From Litoribrevibacter euphylliae (GTDB lineage: Bacteria; Pseudomonadota; Gammaproteobacteria; Pseudomonadales; Litoribrevibacteraceae), in contig NZ_JBHRSZ010000004.1 in assembly GCF_042646085.1 (NCBI RefSeq), forward strand, positions 992,001 through 1,056,000: 64,000 nt of DNA, written 5' to 3'. This document shows positions 9,301 to 16,925 of this stretch, piece by piece. The position numbers were made by a program, and so were the translations under genes. The notes under the pieces were generated by a model. That model was given only the letters and a program-made list of their open reading frames with translations. It did no database searches and was not told the DNA's origin. Within the stretch, counting starts at the first letter, position 1, and each line of letters begins with the position of its first letter.

Positions 9301-10698
9301 GTGTTTGAGTCAGAAATTGCAGCATTAAAAAATACCAAGTTTACACCGTACTGGCTCGACAGTTCTGACCGCCCTGAAACTGAAAAAACACTGATTGATC
9401 ACATTAAAACTGACCTGCTGATTGTAGGGAGTGGCTTTACTGGCTTGTGGACAGCAGTACAAGTGAAAGAGCAGAATCCTGAACGTGATGTCGTTGTAAT
9501 TGAAGCTAATACCGCTGCTATTGGCGCATCAGGGAGGCCAGGGGCAATATTGTCACCTTCATTGATGCATGGAATGGAAAACACCCATCGTTTGTATGAA
9601 CCCGAAATGGCGGAATTAGAACGTCTTGGTCAAGAAAATATGGATCAATATCGAGAAACGATTGAGAAATACAATATTGACTGTGACGTTGAATGGAGCG
9701 GCGAATTGATAGTCGCTGTCGATGACCAGGGGATAGCTGATATTGAGCACGAACATCAGCTTTACATTAAATACGGTCACAATGCCGTTAAATTATCGAG
9801 GGAGGAGCTTCAACATCAGATTAATTCCCCTTTGTTTAAACGAGGACTGTGGTCAAAAAAACGGTCGGGAACCATCAATCCAGCCAAGATGGCATGGGGC
9901 CTCAAGCGAGTAGCAAAAGAATTGGGTGTGATTTTCTATGAAAACACCCCAATGATGAGTAGCACCGAAAAAGATGAAAGGCTCTTGGTCAAGACTCCAA
10001 AAGGCAGCGTAGTTGCTAATAAGGTGATCTTGGCGACAAATGCTTTTACCAAACATAAACGAAAAATCAGTACTCGAGTAGCAGCTATTCGCGACCGAAT
10101 CGTAATGACAGAGCCATTAACGCGAAAACAGCTTTCTCAGTTAGGCTGGAAAAATCGACAAGGTATTTTTGATACTCGAACACAGCTTAATTACATGCGT
10201 CTGACTAAAGACAATCGTGTGCTATTTGGCGGTCGAATAGGCTATTTCTTTAACAACAATACTGATCCTGATTTCGACAAAACCCCAACACCGTATATTC
10301 CGTTAGTCACCAAACTGTACAAAACTTTCCCTGCAATATCTGGTATCAAAATTTCCCATGCGTGGAGTGGGCCGATTGCTTTGAATAATAAAATGACCAT
10401 GCACTATCAGCATTTTCATGATGGAAAAATGCTGTATGCCGGTGGCTATTCAGGCTTTGGTGTGACCGCCAGTAGGTTTGCTGCCCGAATAGCTTTAGCT
10501 ATTGTTGATGATGTTGATATTCCTGAACGAAAGCTGGCATTTACCAAAACACTTCCGGCTTGGATACCACCAGAACCCTTTAGATGGATAGGAACCAAAG
10601 TCACTTTCTATGCATTAGATACATGCAAAGAGAAGGGTGGATGGCGGGCAGCATGGTTGCATTTAATAGGAAAGTTAGGCTTTCCTTTAAAGCCATAG
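9301..10698 (+). CDS. FAD-dependent oxidoreductase (DAO family)
   Basis: A 465-residue glycine-oxidase-like/DAO flavoprotein. The dinucleotide-binding motif IVGSGFTGLW is near residue 41, followed by VVVIEANTAAIGASGRPGA, the ADP-ribose Glu and the GASGRPGG-type loop of the PuuB/amine-oxidase-like subgroup. A C-terminal FAD contact is visible as YAGGYSGFGVTASRFAA near 380. Substrate unknown; an amine or amino acid is likely from the family. GTG start, with the 19-bp block containing AAGGA directly upstream. The SnoaL-like gene follows after three bases, so the pair is an operon. Confidence 0.85.
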   Translation: MFESEIAALKNTKFTPYWLDSSDRPETEKTLIDHIKTDLLIVGSGFTGLWTAVQVKEQNPERDVVVIEANTAAIGASGRPGAILSPSLMHGMENTHRLYEPEMAELERLGQENMDQYRETIEKYNIDCDVEWSGELIVAVDDQGIADIEHEHQLYIKYGHNAVKLSREELQHQINSPLFKRGLWSKKRSGTINPAKMAWGLKRVAKELGVIFYENTPMMSSTEKDERLLVKTPKGSVVANKVILATNAFTKHKRKISTRVAAIRDRIVMTEPLTRKQLSQLGWKNRQGIFDTRTQLNYMRLTKDNRVLFGGRIGYFFNNNTDPDFDKTPTPYIPLVTKLYKTFPAISGIKISHAWSGPIALNNKMTMHYQHFHDGKMLYAGGYSGFGVTASRFAARIALAIVDDVDIPERKLAFTKTLPAWIPPEPFRWIGTKVTFYALDTCKEKGGWRAAWLHLIGKLGFPLKP

Positions 10699-10701
10699 AG
10701 T

Positions 10702-11181
10702 GTGAGTGAAGAGATGACTACAGAAGAAAAATTGAGCTTTCAGTCGGTACTTGAGGCGTTTAGTAATGACTTTTCAAACCAGAGGTTGGACTCCGTTATT
10801 GAGTATTTCTCTGACCATGCAGAATACCGTGAACTTGGAGGGAAAGTTATTGTTGGCAAAGCTAATATCAGACAAGCACTTCGACGAGTGTTTGAAGGAG
10901 CTTATGGAAAGCTGACATTTATTCCTAAACATATCCTTATTAACGAAGACGATCGTGAAGTCTGTTTCGTTTGGATGTGTCAGCATAACTTGATCGACAA
11001 ACCAGGCTTAAGCCGAACCAATAAACTCATTTTTACTTTGCTTAAGCTTTGGTACGGAAAACGCTTTCATTGGGAAGGTGTCGATTACTTTATTTTTGAT
11101 GACCAAGGGAAGATTGTAAGTAAACAAACTTATGGAAAGTCTCAGATGCCGAGGTTTATTTCTGGTGTGTTTGATTATTAA
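10702..11181 (+). CDS. SnoaL-like / NTF2-fold protein
   Basis: A 159-residue NTF2-like protein: FSNDFSNQRLDSVIEYFSDHAEYRELGG is the typical helix-loop-helix-strand opening, then VGKANIRQALRRVF, and a beta-rich second half ending with FIFDDQGKIVSKQTYG. This fold covers polyketide cyclases, isomerases and unknowns; I cannot choose a reaction. It is tightly linked to the upstream FAD oxidoreductase. The start is GTG at 10702 with no clear ribosome site; ATG at 10714 is an alternative. Confidence 0.7.
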   Translation: MSEEMTTEEKLSFQSVLEAFSNDFSNQRLDSVIEYFSDHAEYRELGGKVIVGKANIRQALRRVFEGAYGKLTFIPKHILINEDDREVCFVWMCQHNLIDKPGLSRTNKLIFTLLKLWYGKRFHWEGVDYFIFDDQGKIVSKQTYGKSQMPRFISGVFDY

Positions 11182-11252
11182 TTAACGATCTGCATAAATG
11201 AGGTGGGGTTATGTGAAGTATAAGAAAGTAACCCTAGTAAAGCAGGAGGCAT

Positions 11253-11277
11253 AAAAGGGGCACAGCCCCTTTTTTAT
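11253..11277. terminator. Bidirectional rho-independent terminator
   Basis: AAAAGGGGC, a three-base loop, then GCCCCTTTTTT. It lies between the SnoaL-like gene (+) and the lipoprotein reading frame (-) and has A and T runs on both sides, so it can serve both. Similar AAAAGGGGC hairpins recur at 22902 and 29027. Confidence 0.85.
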
Positions 11278-11987
11278 TGTCTGTAAATATCGCCTGCGAT
11301 GGCGTATTCACCGTTTGATAGGTAAGACGTGAGTGTATCTTCATCTTCGGTAGTGCGATCTAGAATCGCTTTGCCCGTGTAGGTCCCGTTTGTGTCACCA
11401 CAGTTAGAAACTGTTAACTCTAGGTCGTACATGTTGTAGTTGGTCTCGATGATGCCAAACGATCCAGTGAATACACAGCCATCGGTATCATTGCCTGTTA
11501 TGTCTCCATCTGCATCAATGGTGTATGTCTCTGTGTAAGTGCCGTCAGAATCTGACCAAATGTCAGTAATTTTTGTTAATGATGAATTGTCGTTGTAAAG
11601 GTCATTGAAATTTGCCGTAAACGTTGAGATCTGAGTGCCATTAACCCGCGCACGACCTGTTAATGTGTTGCGCTCGTCGACAGTGCCAGAAATCACATAT
11701 CCATCTTCAGGGCTGCACGAGAAGTCATTGCCATCGATAGCCATAGTTCAAATAGACATTTCACCGTCTGATACATACCAAGCGGCTTCGCCGTTTTCGT
11801 CGATAGCAGCTTTTAGCGTGTATTGAGTGCCGCCGGTTTCGGTGACTGTACCTTCCCAAATACCGCCCATGCTTGCATCTGATGTAGTGCTCCCACCGCC
11901 ACCAGTAGAAGGAACGGAACCTCCGCCACCGCCGCCACAAGCAATAAGAAGAGAAGAAGATAAGGCTAATACAAGTGCTTTTTTCAT
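11274..11987 (-). pseudogene. Glycine-rich lipoprotein interrupted by in-frame TGA
   Basis: Read leftward from ATG at 11985-11987, with AAGGAG seven bases upstream. It begins MKKALVLALSSSLLIACGGGGGG, a lipoprotein signal with lipobox LIAC and a glycine linker, then a beta-rich domain. At codon 80 (11748-11750) there is a TGA. The same frame then continues without another stop for 158 codons to 11274, with matching style (repeated TYTGK/GTYTET-type strands). The intact protein would be about 237 residues. One base change (for example from TGG or CGA) explains it, so I call it one broken gene rather than two. Function unknown; surface or periplasmic from the signal. Confidence 0.75.
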
Positions 11988-12025
11988 GATGTGAACTCCT
12001 TTTTCACACTTTTTTTATCATATTC

Positions 12026-12169
12026 AAACCTTTAGGTTTTAACATGTGTTTTAGTATTGATCGTTTCGGTTCTGCTTGTCCATAACTTCCCATAACGAAC
12101 ATCACTTATTCGCTTATGAAATAAACTAAAGGCAAAATGATGATTATTGCTACTACAGCAATAATCTAA
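12026..12169 (+). other. Relic of the prophage late promoter and first late gene
   Basis: This stretch mirrors the prophage region 29061-29230 in order and spacing: a near-palindrome AAACCTTTAGGTTT (12026-12039), then about 30 bases (12056-12085) matching the phage -35 region with five mismatches, then a short reading frame MMIIATTAII at 12137-12169 that parallels MMVATTAVIA of the phage gene at 29173. An upstream ATG (12116) hits a stop two codons later, so no product is likely. Best explanation: a decayed fragment of a related phage. Confidence 0.6.
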
Positions 12170-12663
12170 AGCATTGATGAACTGTTAAGGATATCTCGAT
12201 ATTGAAGTCATTTATTGCTTATGTTTTTGACTTCCTCAGAGGTGAGTATCTGAACTTGTTTTTTTGTTTTAGTGTAAGCCCAACTCTTGGGTTCTTATTT
12301 ATAAAAAGCCAGGTTTTCCCTCTCTCATGCATTGGGTAACTGATAAGGGCCGGTTCGTTCCCTAGGGCAATCGCTATGTGTAGCCGATGGCTTGCTGCAA
12401 GAAATGTTAGTGATGATGGGATAGTTGATCATTAAACCGTTAAGCTGAGCACTGAACGCTATATTTCGGTGGTTAAGGCTCGATGGAATGCCCGTACTAA
12501 AACGGCACCGGGCAATGACCGGGTGATTATAATTTTTTGCTTACTTCGATACCGTTTAGGTCTTAACTAAATGTTTAAAAATGAAATTTTTTGGAACTTT
12601 TTGATTCTCAGTACGTCTATTTACTAAACACAATGAATTTAACTATTTCTTAAGGTTCACTTA
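12170..12663. other. About 490 bp without a recognisable gene
   Basis: No open frame with a ribosome site is visible on either strand. A stretch near 12470-12530 reads briefly like coding sequence on + but stops soon in each frame. It may be more relic DNA next to the phage-like fragment. The end (12640-12663) holds the upstream region of the next gene, with TTAAGG close to its ATG. Confidence 0.5.
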
Positions 12664-13032
12664 ATGGCTCGTTCTTGGTTGACATGTCTACTTGCTTTAT
12701 TGGTTGCTATGCAATCCGTAATTGCTATGGCAGCTGATCACCAAGTTCATGTGACTGAAAGCCAGCATATCGTTTTCACATATATCGATGAGCAAGCCCT
12801 ATCTCACGAATCGTCTCACTGTGAGAATCAGGGTTTTCAAACTGAAACAGATAAGAAACCAGATTCCTTACTTTCGACATTTGAATGTCCGCATTGTTGT
12901 CATACCCATACCTATCTCTCAGATTACTTTGCTCCAACAGTCGTTGACTTTCTGGATAACGGTAATTCCAATTACGCCTTTACTGACCTTTCTTTCCTGA
13001 TCTCACCGGATCATCGCCCTCCGAGAAGCTAA
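12664..13032 (+). CDS. Periplasmic Cys/His-rich protein linked to metal efflux
   Basis: A 122-residue protein with a signal peptide (LLALLVAMQSVIAMAA, cleaved about residue 24) and a later ECPHCCHTHTYLS cluster, which looks like a metal-binding site. Similar small proteins precede czc/cus-type operons in marine gammaproteobacteria (recalled pattern, not checked). It probably senses, buffers or delivers metal for the RND pump encoded downstream. No family name is certain. Confidence 0.65.
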   Translation: MARSWLTCLLALLVAMQSVIAMAADHQVHVTESQHIVFTYIDEQALSHESSHCENQGFQTETDKKPDSLLSTFECPHCCHTHTYLSDYFAPTVVDFLDNGNSNYAFTDLSFLISPDHRPPRS

Positions 13033-13141
13033 TCGTATTCTCATTTTGATTTAAACAGTTTATTCAAAATTGAAATTGCGGGTTGTCGACGCCTGTCGTC
13101 AGTCGCTACCTGCAGATTAATACGATTATTAGGAAATGATT

Positions 13142-13591
13142 ATGAAAACTTATATTGCTGCTATTTTCTCTGCTACTGCTCTGGTTTCTTCTGTGTTTGC
13201 TTTACCTGCATCGGCAGGTGTGGATTCAACGAACGTTATTGAAATCATTAATCAGGATCAACAAGGCGGCCACTTACGACTGGTGACTGCGTCTAAGGAA
13301 GGTGATAAGACACTTGTTACAGGTCTTATTACTACAGATCATGAAAACAGATTACCTTTGGGGCACATTGATGTTGCAGCCTATTCTGCTCAGGGCAAAC
13401 TGATTGCTGAAACCACAGCAAGCTATGCGCCAAAAATATTAACAGAATCTTCTCGCAGGCGTGGCGGGTTGCGCTTTTCAACTAATGCCTTACCAAAACT
13501 TCCTTCGGATGCAGTCGTGAAGGTGGCGTTCCACCGGAATGAAACCCCATCAAATTCCAAGCCAAAACATAATTTTAACGTTGCTCAATAG
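13142..13591 (+). CDS. Secreted protein, paralog 1 of a tandem pair
   Basis: 149 residues with a signal peptide ending ALPASA-G. The mature part is beta-rich with VEIIN-type start, GHIDVAAYSAQGKLIAETTASY, RRRGGLRFSTNALPKLPSD and VKVAFHRNE. The next gene has the same blocks, so they are tandem duplicates. I chose ATG 13142 because AGGAAA (13131-13136) precedes it by about five bases; ATG 13136 overlaps that site. Function unknown; its place before czcCBA suggests a periplasmic role in metal handling. Confidence 0.75.
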   Translation: MKTYIAAIFSATALVSSVFALPASAGVDSTNVIEIINQDQQGGHLRLVTASKEGDKTLVTGLITTDHENRLPLGHIDVAAYSAQGKLIAETTASYAPKILTESSRRRGGLRFSTNALPKLPSDAVVKVAFHRNETPSNSKPKHNFNVAQ

Positions 13592-13806
13592 CTTAGATTT
13601 AACGGCTTCGATTGGGCTTTCAGTAGGCTTTTGACTGTGAATTCAGTTGTTTAAATAAAGTCCTTATTTCAGGGTCATTTGGCCCATGTTTGATCGAAGC
13701 CAAAAATCTGACTTCTGTTTTTTACATGTAACTTTTTATATGCGGGCTGTTTCGTCTTTAAAAAAGCAGCACGGCCTGCAAACGGATACAAATTAGGATA
13801 AATTTT

Positions 13807-14253
13807 ATGAAAACTTCTTTCGTTAGTATTTTTTCTGTAGCAGCTATCTCTGTTACTGCTTTCGCTTCTGTTTCTTTAACGTTTCCTGCATCAGCCAATG
13901 AGATTTCTTATAAGGTAGAAGTGGTTAATCAAGGTCAAGAAGGGTATGAAGTTAAAACTGTTCGTGCATCACAGCAAGGCAATACAACGGAAGTGTTTGG
14001 CAAACTTAAAGGGAAGCCTAAATCCGGTCATGTTGATATCGCAGCTTATTCATCATCTGGTGAGTTATTGGCTGAGACAACGACTAGTTACTTCCCTAGT
14101 TCATTATCTTCGAAAAGAAAGAAAGTAGGGGGAGCTCGTTTCTCTACGGATGTTTTACCTAAGTTACCTTCTGATTCGGTTATCAAGGTTGCTTTTCATC
14201 GAGATGAGAACACGTCTTCAATGCCAAAGCATCGTACGAATACAGCTAAGTAA
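13807..14253 (+). CDS. Secreted protein, paralog 2 of a tandem pair
   Basis: 148 residues, signal peptide ending FPASA-N, then blocks shared with the gene at 13142: VEVVNQGQEG, SGHVDIAAYSSSGELLAETT, GGARFSTDVLPKLPSDS and IKVAFHRDE, with a short charged tail. The paralogs are roughly half identical by eye, so the duplication is not recent. TTAGGATAA upstream is a modest ribosome site. Function unknown; same metal-efflux context. Confidence 0.75.
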   Translation: MKTSFVSIFSVAAISVTAFASVSLTFPASANEISYKVEVVNQGQEGYEVKTVRASQQGNTTEVFGKLKGKPKSGHVDIAAYSSSGELLAETTTSYFPSSLSSKRKKVGGARFSTDVLPKLPSDSVIKVAFHRDENTSSMPKHRTNTAK

Positions 14254-14367
14254 CACAGCTGCATAACATCATCAAATAACGTTATTTACGAAATATGACG
14301 TTTCTGAGGTTGGGATGTTTGGTCCCAATCTCAGCCCTTAAGAAAGATAGATTTGGGGACAAAACAA

Positions 14368-15636
14368 ATGGTCTTACGCATATGGAAACAATCGTTTCTA
14401 GGGGCTTCGTTTGCCTTGATTTTACCGTCATTCGTCCTCGCGGATATGACAAATAGAAATATTTCTGAAACGGCTAAAGTGGACATGAATTGGTCTTGGT
14501 TTAGCCGTCAAATAGAGCATCACCCGGACATTATCGCGGTTCGTGAAAATATGAATGCTGAGTTTGCAAGATCAGATGGTATGAAACAACCAACCTATAA
14601 CCCGGAATTTTCAACCGATTGGGAAAGGGAGGGCGAGGATAATAGTTACAGTTTTGGTTTAAGCCAAACAATGGATTGGTCTGATAAACAAGCGGCAAGA
14701 ATTCAACAATCAAAGTTTCTTCGAGAAGTGGTGAAACAGAGATATGAATTAGCATTGCAGAAAAAAGCGGCTGAAGGGCTTACGGCTTTAATTGGCTGGC
14801 AGGTTGCGAAGCAGCAATCGGAGCTGGCTTTATCTCAGGAGGTTCGATTAGGTGATTTGTTAAGTCTGATTCAGAGACGGCAACAAACAGGCGATTTAGG
14901 CGAGGTGGATGCAGAGCTGGCTTATCTTAGTTTATCGCAAACACTTAATTTGTCGGCAAAAGCTCAGGCGGAACTTAAGCAGGCGAAAACTCGCCTGGAG
15001 GAAGTACTTCCTGAGTGGTCGGCCGAGTTACCGGATAAGTGGGCAGGGTCTTTGGAAGGTGCCTTGTTCTCTGAATCAGAGAGTCCTGCCAATCGTTTAG
15101 TCGCCATAAATGACATTGATCAGTATCCGTCTGTGCTGGCTGCAAAAGCCGAATGGATAGCTCAGCAAGAAGGCGTGGAATTAACTCAAAGAGAAATCAG
15201 CGCAGACCCTACGTTCGGAATCAGTACCGGAGTATCTGGTGAAGAAAACGTGATTGGCCTCAGTTTTTCCATTCCTTTGAATGTTCGCAATGACTACTCC
15301 GATCAAGTGAGAGCTGCAAACAGTGATGCGATTTCAGCGGAAGCAAGTTACCTGAGTGTAAAAAGAAAACAACAATTTGCGCTTGAAGCGAGTTTGGCTT
15401 CGTTAAACGAATATCAACAACGCTTTGAACGTTGGCAAAAATTAGCAACCGGAAGAGAGCAACGCAGTTCCGATTTATTGGAAGAATCCTGGCGAAGCGG
15501 AGATATGAGTACTGCCGAATACGTTTTGGCCCTTGAGCAACGTTCGGCTGATTTGGCCGCAGGTATTGAACTGCAAGCTGCATATCGGTTGGCAAAAGTT
15601 GATTGGCTATTACAAACAGCCAGCTTTCCATTTTAA
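14368..15636 (+). CDS. czcC: Outer-membrane factor of heavy-metal RND efflux (CzcC-like)
   Basis: About 422 residues, a TolC-superfamily outer-membrane channel subunit. Signal peptide SFLGASFALILPSFVLA; then two related halves of long Gln/Ala/Glu-rich helices (about 90-230 and 290-420) with short beta segments (for example FGISTGVSGEENVIGLSFSI), as in CzcC. I chose ATG 14368 because GGGGA (14356-14360) sits seven bases before it; a TTG at 14353 is in frame. First gene of the tripartite pump; the adaptor and inner-membrane genes follow at 42 and 26 bp. Confidence 0.85.
   Translation: MVLRIWKQSFLGASFALILPSFVLADMTNRNISETAKVDMNWSWFSRQIEHHPDIIAVRENMNAEFARSDGMKQPTYNPEFSTDWEREGEDNSYSFGLSQTMDWSDKQAARIQQSKFLREVVKQRYELALQKKAAEGLTALIGWQVAKQQSELALSQEVRLGDLLSLIQRRQQTGDLGEVDAELAYLSLSQTLNLSAKAQAELKQAKTRLEEVLPEWSAELPDKWAGSLEGALFSESESPANRLVAINDIDQYPSVLAAKAEWIAQQEGVELTQREISADPTFGISTGVSGEENVIGLSFSIPLNVRNDYSDQVRAANSDAISAEASYLSVKRKQQFALEASLASLNEYQQRFERWQKLATGREQRSSDLLEESWRSGDMSTAEYVLALEQRSADLAAGIELQAAYRLAKVDWLLQTASFPF
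15041..15048 (+). other. KOPS-like octamer
   Basis: GGGCAGGG matches the FtsK-orienting consensus GGGNAGGG on + and points right, toward dif. Inside czcC. Confidence 0.4.
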
Positions 15637-15678
15637 ACAGATTCAGCGACCCCCTTATTAAGTGAAAGGAAACATACG

Positions 15679-16899
15679 ATGAAAATTACTTTGCCAATAT
15701 TCATGGCTGGCTTGTTATTTGGCATGCCTGCAATCAGCAACGCAGGTGCAGGCCATGAACATCAAGAAGCCAATTCTGCCTCATTGCTATCTGAAGAAAG
15801 TAAACACGAAGCGTCAGAGCATAGTGAAAATGAGAAACATGAATCAGAGGAACATAATTCTCATGGTCATGAGGACTCCAGTGCTGAAGATGAAGAGGGT
15901 GTTGAATTGACCAAAACCCAACAAAATTTAGCAAACATTCAGGTTGAAACTTTGGTTAAAAAGAACATGGCGTATCGACTTTATGCGCCGGGTGAAATCA
16001 GAACCAATGGGTACACCAGTTACCTTGTGTCACCAAGAGTGGATTCAGTGATTCTCAAGCGTCACGTGGCACTGGGTGATCATGTAGAGCAGGGGCAACC
16101 TTTGGTTACGTTATTCAGTGAAACCATTGCCGAGGCACAAGCTGACCACAGAGTAAATAGCGCTGAGTGGCAACGGGTACAGAAGCTGGGTCGAAAGACG
16201 GTGGGTGATAAGCGTTATGTTGCAGCTCAATCCGCCTATGAAGCCAGTTATGGGCGGTTATTAGCCTTTGGTCTATCCGAGACAGCGATCAAACAGTTCA
16301 GTAATAAACCCCTTCGTTTGGGGGAATACACTTTAAATGCAGAAACAGAAGGGGCTGTATTGAGTGACGATTTCAACCAAGGTCAGCGAGTGACGGCTGG
16401 GGAGTCTTTGATAGAGCTGGCCAATGAAAGTGAGCTGTGGGTTGAAGCACGCTTTTCATCAAACAATCAAATGACCTTTGCTGCCGGCACATTAGCTGAG
16501 GTTGAAGTTGATGGCGTCAAATACAGTGCCCAGGTCAGCGAAGAAGCACATTCTATTGACCCAATCACAAGAACACGAGTTGTTCGTTTATTGGTAAATA
16601 ACAGTTCTCATCGTTTGCACCCAGGTATGTTCGCCGATGTGTTTTTCTCTTTTAAAACGAAGAACTCGGTTTTGGCGATTCCTGAATCTGCTTTGATGCG
16701 AAGTGCAGAAGGTGATTGGACCCTGTTTGTAGAACACCAGCCAGATCGGTTTGAAGCTAAAGAAGTGGAACTTGGCCGTTCTTTGGGTGAATACCGAGAA
16801 ATTACCGGCATTGAATCTGGCAGTAAAGTGGTGACTGAAGGTGCATTTTTTGTGGCTTCAGAAATCGCCAAGGGCGGCTTTGATCCTCATAACCATTAA
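15679..16899 (+). CDS. czcB: Periplasmic adaptor of heavy-metal RND efflux (CzcB-like)
   Basis: A 406-residue membrane-fusion protein. After a signal peptide there is a His/Glu-rich segment (about 24-75, with HEHQEA, HESEEH, HGHED), likely to bind metal. Then the barrel-sandwich hybrid (VSPRVDSVILKRHVALGDHVEQGQPL), a short helical hairpin (SAEWQRVQKLGRK) and the beta-barrel (LWVEARF, HRLHPGMFADVFF). It bridges the RND pump and the outer-membrane channel. GTGAAAGGA is upstream of the ATG. Confidence 0.9.
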   Translation: MKITLPIFMAGLLFGMPAISNAGAGHEHQEANSASLLSEESKHEASEHSENEKHESEEHNSHGHEDSSAEDEEGVELTKTQQNLANIQVETLVKKNMAYRLYAPGEIRTNGYTSYLVSPRVDSVILKRHVALGDHVEQGQPLVTLFSETIAEAQADHRVNSAEWQRVQKLGRKTVGDKRYVAAQSAYEASYGRLLAFGLSETAIKQFSNKPLRLGEYTLNAETEGAVLSDDFNQGQRVTAGESLIELANESELWVEARFSSNNQMTFAAGTLAEVEVDGVKYSAQVSEEAHSIDPITRTRVVRLLVNNSSHRLHPGMFADVFFSFKTKNSVLAIPESALMRSAEGDWTLFVEHQPDRFEAKEVELGRSLGEYREITGIESGSKVVTEGAFFVASEIAKGGFDPHNH

Positions 16900-16925
16900 T
16901 CATCAATAATTGAGTAGGAGTTTCC

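Noticed and set aside
11748..11750. TGA as a selenocysteine codon
   Set aside because: The protein is not a known selenoprotein type, no SECIS-like hairpin was evident just after it, and a simple nonsense mutation is enough.
12470..12530. Short coding-like stretch before the Cys/His-rich protein
   Set aside because: All frames stop quickly and there is no ribosome site; I list it only as possible relic DNA.
15260..15631. 123-codon open frame on - inside czcC
   Set aside because: Antisense shadow of the outer-membrane factor, without a start signal or motif.
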